Below, piece by piece: positions 11,464 to 23,020 of a DNA stretch of 64,000 bases (positions are counted from its first letter, which is position 1; each line of letters starts with the position of its first letter). The position numbers were made by a program, and so were the translations under genes. Under the pieces are notes generated by a model that was not told the DNA's origin, did not search any database, and was given only the letters and a program-made list of their open reading frames with translations. This DNA comes from Nymphaea colorata (lineage: Eukaryota; Streptophyta; Magnoliopsida; Nymphaeales; Nymphaeaceae), in the NCBI RefSeq assembly GCF_008831285.2, contig NC_045141.1, forward strand, positions 11,148,106 to 11,212,105. Reading direction: 5' to 3'.

Positions 11464-13773
11464 ATAAGGCTAAGAAGTATAAAGAGATGAGAGGAGCTGC
11501 TTAGCCGTGTTTGCTTGTGCTTCGCCAAAGGGAATGGTTCCTCTATTTATCCTGCATATGAAGTTTTCTTTCATGGCCTAAAGACTAATTTTCATGTTTT
11601 TGGGAAGCAAAATGCAGTTAGAGAAACTTAACGATTTAACATTGAATATTTTCAACTTTACACATAAAAGACGACCAAATAACATCTTTTACTTAGTCTC
11701 CAGTGGCAGAGGTTCAAAATTTTCTCAGGTCCATCAACACAAGATAGGAGCAAAAAATGCAAGGGAGAAACTATTCAGATATGAAAGGAAATCCTAAAAC
11801 CATAACAATTAATTCTGTGAAAGCATGAATAGACAGGACTCTATATAGGAATTAACATTTGAAGTTTTGGACCCAATCATGAAAGCAAATAGTGTCATAT
11901 TTATTATCCATATATGAACATATCAATTAGTCCATTAAAAGCCCTATTATGCCCTAGCACATGGCGTCAGCAGCATTCCCCTGAAGAAGGTCATGAAAGC
12001 AACTCCACAAATTCATGCTGATATGCCCAGCAGCTTCTCCCTCTCTTTACCACTCCGAAGCTCACCTTCTCTTTTCTGTCATTAATGGCCAACAAGAAAA
12101 ATTTGAATACAGCAAGAACCATGAACTAAATTAAAGCCATAAAGCACTCCGGAAGAATGCATGATCACCTGAAAATGATGCTCATAAGATGTGCTACTGC
12201 GGGATTCAAATTAATGAAGAAGCAAGCAAAGGCTGGAGAAGTGTACGTAGTTCCGGCAATGTACAAATTCTGAGCTCCCATCAAACTAACAATCAATCAC
12301 GCCCCTAACCTCAATTTCATGGTGAGTAAAATGGTGTGAACCTTGGAACCTGAGAGCTGAACTCAGGCATTCCTGGTGCTTATTCCTGAGCTTCTTTGCA
12401 AAAATTCAAACTTGTCTTTCTTTTTTGCTTTGCAAATGGTTGAAATAATTCAAACCTGTCTTTCTTTTTTGCTTTTCAAATGGTTGAAGTACACTGATAA
12501 TATGTGGCATAATACAAGGCCAGGCATAGCTCACTTAGAGAACAACATCTGTAGATTAGGCATCCAGAATTTATAGACAGTCAATGGTTCCTTTTCATAA
12601 AAGGTACTTGAAGCCAGCAAAAAGATCCAAGTAATTATTCTTCAATATTTAGCAATGTCTAAAGTAAATGAGCAACCATGAAGAATAAATATATATGATT
12701 GTATATTTATCAAGAAATGAGTGATTTAATTACGTGCATTTAATTTTACTGGTTCTACGGTCTACAACATGCATGCAAAACGATTGATTTGCCCACAGTT
12801 ACAATGCATACACATCATATATATGCAAGATTTCACTTGGGTCATGCATCGAGAGGAATTAATATTAGCAGACTTGAGTTTTATGGCAGGAACAAATGGC
12901 CTACTTATTCTATTCTCCAAACAATAATAAATAATTTCTAGCCCTCCACCATCACAAAAACCATGTACCCTTCTAGAAAAGGAATATATATCTTACCAAA
13001 TTAAGTCATTGAACGCCTTTAGATTAGAAACTTAGCTAATCCAGTTGGAAAATTTGTAATGCCCAATTGAAAGGTTTAGTCATGCATATAAGATTGTGAG
13101 AAATTTATGGGAAACTTAAAATAAGGTTGGTTAAATATGCGAAAATGCCTTCTTAGTCTAACTTTTTCACTCATTCACACATGCATAAGCTCTTTTGTGC
13201 ATGTGAAAGAGAGAACGAGAAACAGAAAGAGAGAGTAGATGTTTCATCATCACAATCAACAGATGTTTTCTCTTTTAACCGCAAAAGATAGGACTGAAAA
13301 AGGAAAACTCATCCAACAACAATAAGTGAAGAAGAAGAAAGAAAAGAAAAGAACTTCTCACGTAGGAACTAAACCATCTCAATATTTGAAAAAAATGAAA
13401 AGAGCCAGGTAGACATCTACACTGCCACCAAGGACTAAGTTTTGTTGTCTTGCGTCCATTATCTGGACCACAATTGTCCCAATGACAGAAGCAATAAAGA
13501 AGAAGAGGCGGCCCTGGCAATTGAAGGCTGTCATGGTTACAGATGGACCAAAAATACGCACATCATTTTCTTTTACGATCTATGAAAAATTTGACTGTTG
13601 GCACACAGATAAAGCTTTAGAAATGGAAACATATGGGCTCCCTCATGATGGAGGATTTTTTTGGGGTTTAACATTATTCAGATTTCGATATGAGCATGAT
13701 CTCTACTGTCTTCTGGTAAACACTAGCAGTAACAGAAAATCAATAACAAAAGCACCAGCAGAAGGAATTACAC
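11464..13773. other. Interval without recognisable gene
   Basis: AT-rich sequence with short frames only. Near 11547 the minus strand carries a TATA-like ATAAATAGAGG, followed by CT-rich sequence running towards Gypsy-1. This could be an orphaned promoter, possibly that of the expansin relic, but that is inference. Near 13240-13560 a minus frame of hydrophobic residues is present, but I cannot assign it. Confidence 0.4.
12404..12491 (+). repeat. 44-bp tandem duplication
   Basis: Two adjacent units start ATTCAAAC(T/C)TGTC and end AAATGGTTGAA. They differ at a few positions. No function is suggested; it is a local slippage or repair product. Confidence 0.7.
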
Positions 13774-13778
13774 ATGAA

Positions 13779-14450
13779 TGTTGGGTCGGGTCCAGCCTCA
13801 AGACCCGACCCGGCCCGTACCTTAAGTGACGGGCGGGAGAAAGGAAGGGCACCCGATGGTGCCCCTTCCTCACGACGCCTCACACATCTCTCTCTCTCGT
13901 TAATTCATTTGGGGAAAAAGAAGAGGGTTTCCTCTTGTGGCTGCTCACATCAAGAGGAGAGGAAGAAGAGGAAGGCAAGGAAGAGAAGAGGAGAAGCAAG
14001 GCGCGTGGGTCGATTGGCACGCTAAGAAGAAAGAAGAAAGACAAAGAAGAAAGAGAAAATGAAGGGAGTCTTCATTGGGTGATTTCTTTCTTGAATCTTT
14101 GAGGCTCTTTCTTTCATTCGCATAAGAGATTGTTATTGCTCTCTTGAGTTCACTGTTTTTCTTAAAACAGTAGGGATATTGTTGCTCGTGTATTTGGCTC
14201 CCTTTCTTGATATATAGAAAGTCTCTCTTGCCCGTGGTTTTTTACCCCATTATTGGGGGTTTTTCCACGTAAATTGGTCTCCTATTTTTCTGCATTATTT
14301 AGCAAATATTTTGACGTATATTGCTGCAATAGTGGTGTTGGAAACTTGTTCTTTTGCTCGCTGCCCTGTGATTCCGTTTTTAGCAGTTTTGTGGTGGATT
14401 GCCCTCTTTTATTGTTGTTGAGCATTCTTTTGGGGGACACGACTATAACA
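13779..14450 (+). repeat. 5' LTR of Copia-1
   Basis: It starts TGTTGGGTCGGG at the target duplication and ends ACGACTATAACA three bases before the primer-binding site. It would carry the element's promoter. The first 40 bp contain a GGGTCGGGTCC...GACCCGACCC inverted repeat. Confidence 0.93.
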
Positions 14451-14453
14451 AAG

Positions 14454-14465
14454 TGGTATCAGAGA
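14454..14465 (+). other. Primer-binding site of Copia-1
   Basis: TGGTATCAGAGA follows the 5' LTR and matches the initiator tRNA-Met complement at 11 of 12 positions. This is the usual primer for plant copia elements. Confidence 0.9.
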
Positions 14466-14517
14466 CAGGTTAGCACCAAGTTAGCGCCAGGGTGATTGTG
14501 TGCATTCTTATTAAAGG

Positions 14518-15300
14518 ATGGAGTCGACCCCTACTAAAATGGTCTCTTTAAATGGGAACAATTGGACTATATGAAAAACGAAAATGAAAGATTTGCTGTA
14601 TTGTAAAGACTTATATGCACCCATTGAGAACCAGAAGCCAGCGAATATGACAGACGAAAAATGAAAGTTATTGGATAGGAAAACCATTGACACCATCAGA
14701 CAATGGTTAGATGACTGTGTTTTTCATTTGGTATCCACAGAGACGAGCGCGAAGTCGTTATGGCAGAAGTTGCATGATCTTTACGAGAGGAAAACAGCTG
14801 GGAACAAGGCTTTCTTGATTAGGCAATTGGTAAATCTGAAACTTAGAGATGGAAAACCAGTGTCAGAGCATTTGAATGAAGTGCAAAGCATAATCAATCA
14901 GTTGTCAGCCATGAAAATGATATTAGATGATGAGTTACAGGCACTCTTGTTGCTTAGTTCTCTTCCCGACAGTTGGGAGACTTTAGTTGTTTCTTTGAGC
15001 AACTCCGCTCCAGATGGTGTGCTTACGATGAAGCATGTAACCAGCAACATTCTAAATGAATAAACAAGGAGAAAGTCTCTTGGTACTGGTAGCTCGCAAG
15101 TGCTAGTGATGGGAGACAGGGGCAGACAGAAGAACCGTAACAAATGGCATGATAGGTCAAACTCTAGGTCCAAATCAAGACCCAAGATGACAGGTAAATG
15201 TTTTCACTGTGGTATTCCAGGGCATAAGAAGATTGATTGCAGGAAATTGAAAGAAGAAAAAGAAGACTCAAGAGAATGTGAAGCCAAAAGAGTACATTGC
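14518..15300 (+). pseudogene. Gag of Copia-1
   Basis: The ATG at 14518 opens a frame with the copia gag hallmarks: an N-terminal LNGNNWT block, then ETSAKSLWQKLHDLYE and LPDSWETLVVSLSN (UBN2-type gag fold). A CX2CX4HX4C knuckle, CFHCGIPGHKKIDC, lies near 15199-15240. The frame is broken by TGA codons near 14572 and 14663, a TAA at 15061, and a frameshift near 15290. Two of these stops stand where related proteins have Trp, so they look like G-to-A changes. Confidence 0.85.
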
Positions 15301-16642
15301 AGTTGCTTCAGATGATGAGGTAGTGTTATTTTTATCTGAAGAAAATGATTGTCTTACAGTTCAGAATGGTGATTCTACATGGATTTTAGATACAGGGGCA
15401 TCATATCATACCACGCCATGTAGAGAGTTATTCTTATCCTACAGAGCAGGTGATTTTGGAGTAGTTCACATGGACAACAGTGACACTTCGAAGATTGTTG
15501 GGATATGAGATGTTTGCATTCAGACGAGCACGAGATGCAAGTTGACTTTGAGAGATGTGAGACATGTTCCAGACTTGAGAATGAATTTGATTTCTGCAGG
15601 AAGACTAAGTGAAGATGAATATTATACTTCGTTTAGTCAGACATGTTGGAAACTTACCAAGGGGGCACTAGTGTTAGCTAGAGGTGACAGATTTGGCTCT
15701 TTATATGGGATGAAGTCTCGAATCAGTAGTGTAGATGTCAATGCAGTTACTGGTGGTACTTCGTCAGATTTGTGGCATAAGAGGTTAGGTCACATGAGTC
15801 AAAGAGGAATCGACTTGCTCACCAAGAAGAATTTGTTACCAAAGGCAGATGGTGCACATATATCTCCATGTGATCATTGTTTGGTTGGTAAGTTGCATCG
15901 AGTTTCCTTTCAAAAGAAGCGCTCTTCAAAAACTAAACATGTTTTAGATTTAGTTTATTCAGATGTATGTGGACCTATAAATGTGACATCTAAAGGTGGA
16001 ACATCATATTTTGTCATATTTATTGATGATGCATCTAAGAAGGTGTGGGCCTTTACAATGAAAAGAAAAAGTGAAATAAGTAGTATCTTCATAACTTTTC
16101 ATGCAGCGGTTGAGCGCGAGACTGGTAAGAAGACGAAGAGACTGCGTACAGATAATGGTGGTGAGTACATAATATCTTCTTTACGAGATTATTGTCTAAA
16201 GCATGGTATTAGATATGAAAAGACAGTTCCTTATACTCCACAGCATAATGGAGTTGCAGAAAGGATGAATAGAACAATAATCGAGAGAGTTAGAAGTTTG
16301 TTATCTAGCTCTAAATTGCCTAAGTATTTTTGGGCAGAGGCAATACGTACTGTAGTTTATTTAATAAACAGGTCTCCTTCAGTGCCTCTAGATGGAGACA
16401 TTCCATAGAGAGTTTGGTCAGATGAAGAGGTTAAGTATGATCACCTCAGAGTTTTTGGTTGCAAAGCTTTTATGCATGTACCTAAAAAACATAGGACCAA
16501 ACTAGATGATAAAGCTATTCCTCTGATATTTCTTGGTTATGCAGATGATGAATTTGGTTACAGGTAATGAGATCCAAAGAATGACAAAATCTATAGGAGT
16601 CATGTTGTTGTCTTCAGAGAGGATCAAACGATTGAAGATGTC
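15278..16642 (+). pseudogene. Protease and integrase of Copia-1
   Basis: The protease active site ILDTGASYHTT lies near 15390. After a TGA at about 15506 the frame 15542-16408 carries the integrase: WHKRLGHM plus CDHCLVGK (HHCC zinc site), then the catalytic triad in YSDVCGP, RTDNGGEY and NGVAERMNR. A TAG follows near 16406, then out-of-frame but recognisable VFGCKAF and the FLGYADDEFGYR block with TAA and TGA stops near 16564-16570. All three catalytic acidic residues remain, but the stops would truncate the protein. Confidence 0.88.
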
Positions 16643-17481
16643 ATGGATGACACGAAGTCAGGTGTGAATGCTAGTGGTGTTCATGAGCCAACCTATGCAG
16701 AACCTGAAGAACTTTCATCTGAGCATGGTGAGACTGATGAAGATGTAGAGGAAGAGGAAAGAGAGACAGATGAGCAGTATACAGATGGCAGCCCTATGGA
16801 GACTCAAACTGATTATGAGCATGAGTTGGAGGGGGAGCTTCATTCGCATTCAGAGCCAATTGAGGAGTTGGGTAGAGGTAAAAGAACACGTATACCATCT
16901 ACTAAATATTCTACTGATGAATATATTATGTTTACAGATAGTGGAGAGCCAGAATGCTATGCAGAGGTGCTAGATGATGTGCATAAAGATGAATGGATTA
17001 AAGCTATGAAGGATGAGATGGATTCTTTATACAAGAATCACACTTTTGATTTGGTAGAGCTACCAAAAGGTAAGAAAGTGTTGCAGAACAAATGGGTCTA
17101 CAAGCTTAAAAATAAAGGTCAAGGCAAGTTGAGATACAAAGCTTGGTTAGTGGTGAAAGGTTTCAAGCAAGAAAGAGGTATTGATTTTAATGAAATTTTT
17201 TCTCCTGTTGTTAAAATGTCATCTATCAGGGTAATACTTGGTTTGGTGGCTTGTCTAGACTTGGAGTTGGAGCAGTTAGATGTAAAAACTGCTTTTCTTT
17301 ATGGAGATCTAGAGGAAGAAATCTACATGATACAACCAGAAGGTTTTGTGGTTGCCAGGAAGAAACACATGGTTTGTAAGTTGAAGAAGAGCTTGTATGG
17401 ACTTAAACAAGCACCTAGACAGTGGTACAAGAAATTTGATGCATTTATGATAAATCAAAAGTATCGCAGGTCAGCCGTAGA
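16643..17481 (+). pseudogene. RT N-terminal half of Copia-1, cut by the hAT insertion
   Basis: After an acidic linker, the RVT_2 domain starts with EWIKAMKDEMDSLYKNHTF and continues NKWVYKLK, YKAWLVVKGFKQ, EIFSPVVK, LDVKTAFLYGDLEEEIYM and [17 protein letters not shown]. It is open to the insertion point at 17482, about 55 bp (18 codons) before the YVDD catalytic motif. The RT palm is therefore split across the 4.45-kb insert. Confidence 0.9.
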
Positions 17482-17880
17482 TAGGGATGTCAACGGATCG
17501 GATTCGGATCGGATATACTTTTAACCATATCCGATTTTTCGGATATTCATAAATTCGGATTCGGATTAGAATTAGAATTCGGATGAAAATTTTTTTATAC
17601 CATATCCGAATCCGAATTTAAAATCTACATCCGAATCCGATCCGAATCCGAATTTTTGTTATACTTGAATCCGATCCGAATCCGAATTTTAATATCCGAA
17701 TCCTATCCGAATCCGATTTTTAAGTGATACCTGAATCCGATCCGAATATCATTTTTAAGTTATATCCAAATCCGATCCGAATCCGAATTCTAGTTATACT
17801 TGAATCCGATCCGAATCCGAATTTTAATATCCGAATGCGAATTTTAATATCCGAATCCGATCCGAATCAGCTATGCGATC
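17482..17880 (+). repeat. Left TIR and subterminal ATCCGA array of the hAT element
   Basis: After the 35-bp TIR, some 350 bp consist largely of ATCCGAATCC and CCGATCCGAAT words separated by short T-rich spacers. Subterminal short repeats in hAT elements are transposase-binding sites (established for Ac). The density here, a motif roughly every 10 bp, is very high. Confidence 0.85.
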
Positions 17881-18063
17881 ATCTGAAAATAAGGCAGATT
17901 ATTAGGACAGTCATCTTAAACAAGATAAATGACGATCAAATACGTATATATGGTTTTCACATCCACAATCTTCTGGTGTCAATTTTGCCACATAGGAGTT
18001 GCAATTACTACATATAAAGATATGCTAAATCTGAAGTAACCAAGGCAACGATAGACCAGTACT

Positions 18064-18975
18064 TTAAAAAAAAAAATCACTAGTGGTTATATTTTTATTT
18101 GGCATTATGTGGAAGAATTTTATGGCATAATCTATAACTGCACACTTAGAGTACATTGATAGAACTGAATTTGCTGTGGTTATATCTGATTCAAAACCCA
18201 CATTGACAGAGTAACCATGAACCTGTTGGCTTGTTAACTTCCACGACCATCTGATCAAAAAGTTAAGTGCTTCCTTCCAAGAATAATTCAAGCACTCACA
18301 CTTTGCATACATATGGAAGAGCAGTGTTAACCAGAACATTTGCCAAATGAAAGCACCTTCTTACGCATTAAGAGTGTATGCTCTTGCCCTGTCGAAGAGC
18401 TGAAGCTTCACCCAAAACAGGCAAAACTGAAACCAAAGTTGAAGAGTTTGGCTTAAGGCCTGCCTGTTGCATTTCCAGAACCAAACAGATCACATCATCA
18501 TATAGCCCATGAAGAGCACAACCTGCAGCCATGGAGTTCCAAGCAACCAGATCCCTCTGCGACATCTTCTCAAACACTTGGTATGCACTGTCCAAGCAAC
18601 CACATTTGCTATACATATCAATCAGTCCAGTTGCAACAAATACATCAGACTCTAGTCCACTCTCACAGCATCATCATGAATCTTCCTCCCATCTTCTAAA
18701 GCCGATAAATCAGAATATGCCTTCAGAACAAAAGGAAACGTGAATTTATTTAGACTAACTCCATTGTAAATCATTCTCCTATACAAAACCAATGCTTGAT
18801 CAAATGGTCCACTCCATGCATACAATGGGACATATTTCATTGTGCTTATGACGTTGGCAATCTTTTGTTCTTCGGCCCTCAGAAACCGGTTGTCTTCACT
18901 GAAGGCTCTCCAGCCCCTTTCGTTCTTTAGGGAAAGAGAAAACGGTAAAATACATTCAAGTGGGATGGGAACCAT
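18064..18975 (-). pseudogene. Pentatricopeptide repeat (PPR) protein fragment captured in the hAT element
   Basis: On minus, three consecutive frames make up one broken PPR protein. 18652-18975 carries FDQALVLYRRMIYNGVSLNK with FTFPFVLKAYSDLSALEDG. 18368-18616 carries MYSKCGCLDSAYQVFEKM, DLVAWNSMAAGCALHGLYDD and QAGLKPNSSTLVSVLPVLG. 18064-18339 carries LTSQQVHGYSVNVGFESD and TANSVLSMYSKCAVIDYA. These alternate like PLS-class PPR motifs, which act in organellar RNA processing. The frames are joined by small frameshifts (one near 18655) and lack both termini. Plant PPR genes are usually intronless, so DNA-level capture cannot be distinguished from a retrocopy. Confidence 0.82.
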
Positions 18976-19500
18976 TGGCTAAATCCCACGCTTGCGAAAA
19001 CATGAGTCTGTAATTAAAATGACAAAAGGGAAGAGGAAAAGAATTCGAGGAAAATGAGTCCGATAGGATGGGGACCAGACGAACCATGAGAAGCCCACTT
19101 GCGCTGTGTAGATGCTGTTCCCTCATACAGCAACTCAACATGGGGAGAAGCCACGGCACTTCATCATCTTCCGATGTCAAACAAATATCTCGACTAGAAG
19201 AAAGAATGCCACAAGCAAACACATCAAAACCAGAGGCAAGAAAAAGCTTCAGGGGAGAGCAACATTACCTTAGTGAGTTGGAGATCGATGACTGGGTCAC
19301 GGGATGTCGGTGGGCTGTTGCTAGATACCGGATGCCGGACGGTGGAACTGTGGACCAGCCAGACGGTGGAGCTGTCGTGCTGGTGTGCGGCGCAACGGCG
19401 GTGAGCTGGTGACTGGTGAGGATGGTTGACAGCCGGAGACAAAAACGAAAGAAACATGACTCTATAGAGGAGGAACACCGAACAGCGATCACTAATTTTT
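18976..19500. other. Moderately GC-rich segment next to the PPR fragment
   Basis: This piece is less AT-rich than the rest of the hAT interior and has short open frames on both strands without a recognised motif. It may be 5' flanking sequence of the captured PPR gene or a second captured fragment. I cannot decide from sequence alone. Confidence 0.35.
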
Positions 19501-21560
19501 TACCCTAAACCGGTGAACCGGTTTCATAACGTGGTGTATCGGTGTATCGGTTTTCAACATTTAATCAGTTATAATTATAATAACAAGAAAAATGAAACGA
19601 TAAAAAAAAAATGAAAACCCTCCACATGACCCTCAAACGTGGCCTTAGGGTTGCATTTGGGGGCAAAAAAATTTAGAAATTAAAAAAACTGAATGAGTGA
19701 AAGTTAAATTTTCCCGCCTGAGACAAAGGGTTTTGAAACCAGTTATATTAATTAAGAAACGGGTATGTAAAAGTTGTTACCCATTTTGAAGCCTAATCAA
19801 GCATTAACAGTTCAAGTTTAGTGAACTCGAACTCAACTTAATTATTTAAATGAGTTTATCTCTATTTTTAAATTTTTTAAGATATGCTTGGTTTTTTAAT
19901 AGTTTTCAAATTTTAATTTTTTATAATAAAAATAGTGTTCAAATTAAGTGTGCTTGGGCCCATTTCAAATATGTATGAAAAAATAAATTATTTATATTAT
20001 ATTATATATATATATATGCATTTCAACAAGTTGAGTCTTTTTACTGAATCTGACTATAAATTGCTTTATATTTTGAACTTTTATATTTTCTTTCTATAAG
20101 CAAATATTAATTACTTAATTTTCACATAGTTGGTTAAGATGTTTTATCTGTTAACTTAATAATTTTCTCAATAAGTTATTTATGCTCATCTTTTATCATA
20201 TTTGACTTTTATTTAAGTTGTTTAAGGACTTTTTAAATTATTTTCACATATATTTTTGATAAATTCTCTTTTTTTAAATACTTGTTGAAAACAAATAGTA
20301 TATTGAACTTTGATTGGTCTATTGAACAACTAGTATGTTTGACTTTCGTATTTTTTTCAAATTAACTATGCATATTGAACATTGGTTAATATATTTTTAA
20401 ATAATAACATATTTTAATTGAGTAAATTATTATTTCTTGATGATTTCTTATTAAGAATTGTTAAATCAAGTGACCCATATTATTTCTCATTTAAAAAGAG
20501 ACATTATTTAATGTTTTTTTCATTTCATTGAGTTAATTGAAATAGTTTGTGTTACATCCATAAAAGGAGTGTTTATTGATATGTCAAATAATTTATTATT
20601 CCTCTTACCTCGTTCGGATAGTTGTTTTTTTTCCATAAAATTGTATAATTACTCCAATGATATGTAAGATAGTTTATTAAATCTTACAATTTGTTGTTTT
20701 CCTACTAGTTAGAGGCTTTTGTTTTCAAGTTTGTTAATTATGTGCTACATATCGAATACTTAAGCGTTTTGAATGAATAATATGATTATACAAAGTAATT
20801 TACTTGATTGATTAAATAAGTAAATTGATAATTTGATAAATAAAACTTTTTTATAAGTTTAGCATATTTTTTATAGTGAGATTATGCACAATGAAGATGC
20901 TTTCAACTTAAAATGAAAATCAAAATGCGTTTAAGATTTCTATTTATTATAAAACATATTTTTTTAAGTTGGTTTTTTGAAAAAATATATTTTTTGCCAT
21001 CAACTTTTTTTTTCATAGGTGAAGTACATGCCACTATTTTTTTTTTAACTTGCTATATTTTAAATATATAATATAGCTATTCCTGTAACCAATTTGGCAT
21101 TACAGATTTACGGTCCTTTAAAAAAATTGTAGCTTTAAAAGTGTCTTTTTTATATTTTTTTAAAATTTCCATTTTATTGAATTTCTTGGTTGAAGTTTTC
21201 TTTATTATTTCAATTAAGTAATTATATTATTTATGATATCATGCTTAATTGATGCCTTAACTATAATAGTTTGCTTGATTAGAAAAGAAATTAATTAAAC
21301 ATTGTATTATTTAATTAATTAATTTTATATGATATAATTGTAAAATATTTTAAGTTAAATTATGTATATGATTTTTTATAAGAATATTATTATATGCAAC
21401 TCAACGAAAGTCAGCTCTTAATAAGATTACCATATATAATATTTATATTCAGTTTATGTCATGGTGTTAAGTTGGTGAGTTTGGCTAGATCTTTTGCTCA
21501 AAAGATCATAGTGTTGTCTTAGGTTTCCATTTCAAAACCTAGAGGATACACCACAACTCA
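19501..21560. other. AT-rich interior of the hAT element, no gene
   Basis: About 2 kb of extremely AT-rich sequence without a frame of useful length, transposase motif or RNA gene. It is filler as far as can be seen. Confidence 0.6.
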
Positions 21561-21564
21561 ACAA

Positions 21565-21932
21565 CATTCGGATATGCGGATCGGATATTAAGCTACACGA
21601 TTCGGATATCAGCTCTCGGATACGGATATCTGGTTATGGATACGGATTCGGATATCTGGTTATGGATACGGATTCGGATATCAGGTTATAGTTAGTATCC
21701 GATCGGATATTTACTTAAAACTGAATCCGAATCCGTATCCGATCGGATATTATGTAGTTAGTATCCGATCGGATATTTACTTAAACCGAATCCGTATCCG
21801 ATCGGATATTATTTCTCAAATCCGAATCCGATTCGATTTCTCAATCGGATGTCAAATTGCTTACCATATCCGATTTTGTAAGAGTGATTCGGATCGGATA
21901 TCCGATCCGAATCCGATCCGTTGACATCCCTA
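21565..21932 (-). repeat. Right subterminal TCGGAT array and TIR of the hAT element
   Basis: TCGGATATC, TACGGATTCGGATATC and GATCGGATATT units are packed through this segment and end in the 35-bp inverted repeat. The unit pattern differs from the left array, so the two ends are related but not simple inverted copies beyond the TIR. Confidence 0.85.
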
Positions 21933-21940
21933 ACCGTAGA

Positions 21941-22968
21941 TCATTCTGTCTACATCAGAGAGTTCTCATCAGGTAGCTTCATTATCTTGTTGTTATATGT
22001 AGATGACATGCTTATTGTTGGACAGGATTGTCAATTGATTAGCCAATTGAAGATCGGGCAAGTTCTTTGATATGAAAGACTTGGGGCCAGCACAACAATT
22101 GTTAGGCATGAGGATTGTTCGTGATAGGAAGGCCAAGAAGTTGTGGTTATCACAAGAGAAATACATTGAGAAGGTGCTTAGCAAGTTCAACATGAAAGAT
22201 GCTAAAACTGTAAGTACACCTTTAGCAGCACATTTTAAATTGAGAAATGAACAATGTCCTTATTCAGCAGATGAGAAAGAAAGAATGGAGAATGTTCCAT
22301 ATGCTTCCGCAGTAGGGAGTCTCATGTATGCTATGGTTTGCATATGCCCAGACTTGGCTTATGCAGTTGGTGTAGTTAGTAGGTTCTTGACAAATCCAGG
22401 CAAGGAGCATTGGGCAGCAGTGAAGTGGATCCTAAGGTATCTGAAAAGTACTTCCACTTACTATTTATGTTTTGGTGAATCTAATCCAGAGATACAAAGA
22501 TTTGTTGATGCAGACATGGCAGGTGATTTGAACTCTAGGAAGTCTCTTTCTGGTTATGTTTTTACTTTTGCAGGGGGAGCTGTATCATGACAGTCCAGGT
22601 TACAGAAGTGTGTTGCTCTTTCCACTACAGAGGCAGAATATATTGCAGCAACTGAAGCTTGTAAAGAGTTGTTGTGGATGAAGAGTTTTCTTCATAATAT
22701 AGGTCTTAGTCAGAAGACCTATGTGTTGCATTGTGATAGCCAAAGCGCTATACACTTGGCGAAGAATTCAGCGTTCCACTCAAGGACTAAGCACATTGAT
22801 GTCAGGTATCATTGGATTCGTGATGTGCTTGAGCAGAAACTGATTCAGTTAGAGAAGATAAAGACAGAGAAGAATCCTGCAGATATGATGACGAAGTCTC
22901 TACTTAAAGAAAAGCATGACATGTGTAGAGACTTAGTTGAGATGACTGCCTTTAAGGCAGTGTATTAA
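21941..22968 (+). pseudogene. RT C-terminus and RNase H of Copia-1
   Basis: The sequence resumes with the RT catalytic motif LLYVDDMLIVG near 21990, followed by a frameshift near 22055. Frame 22072-22590 then carries MKDLGPAQQLLGMRI and the RNase H start (DADMAGDLNSRKSLSGYVF). After a TGA near 22588, where Trp is expected, the RNase H region continues with AEYIAATEACKE, then 22669-22968 covers HCDSQSAIHLAKN, RTKHIDVRYHWIRD and NPADMMTKSL, and ends at a natural stop (22966-22968). It is recognisable throughout but cannot give one continuous protein. Confidence 0.88.
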
Positions 22969-23020
22969 TTTTTGTTCATTTTGCATGTATGATCCCTCTC
23001 TTGAGGCTGGAGGGGGAGTT

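Larger units (their letters stand above)
17482..21932. mobile_element. Non-autonomous hAT-type DNA transposon carrying a host gene fragment
   Basis: The element starts TAGGGATGTCAAC and ends with its reverse complement GTTGACATCCCTA. The first and last 35 bp are perfect inverted repeats. Flanks are GCCGTAGA (17474-17481) and ACCGTAGA (21933-21940), an 8-bp duplication with one mismatch, the length typical of hAT elements. The TIR start resembles the Ac/hAT consensus (TAGGGATGAAA). Removing the insert plus one flank copy restores the copia RT frame up to YVDD. No transposase-like frame exists inside, so it must move in trans. Its cargo is a PPR gene fragment on minus plus about 2 kb of AT-rich filler. 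Confidence 0.9.
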
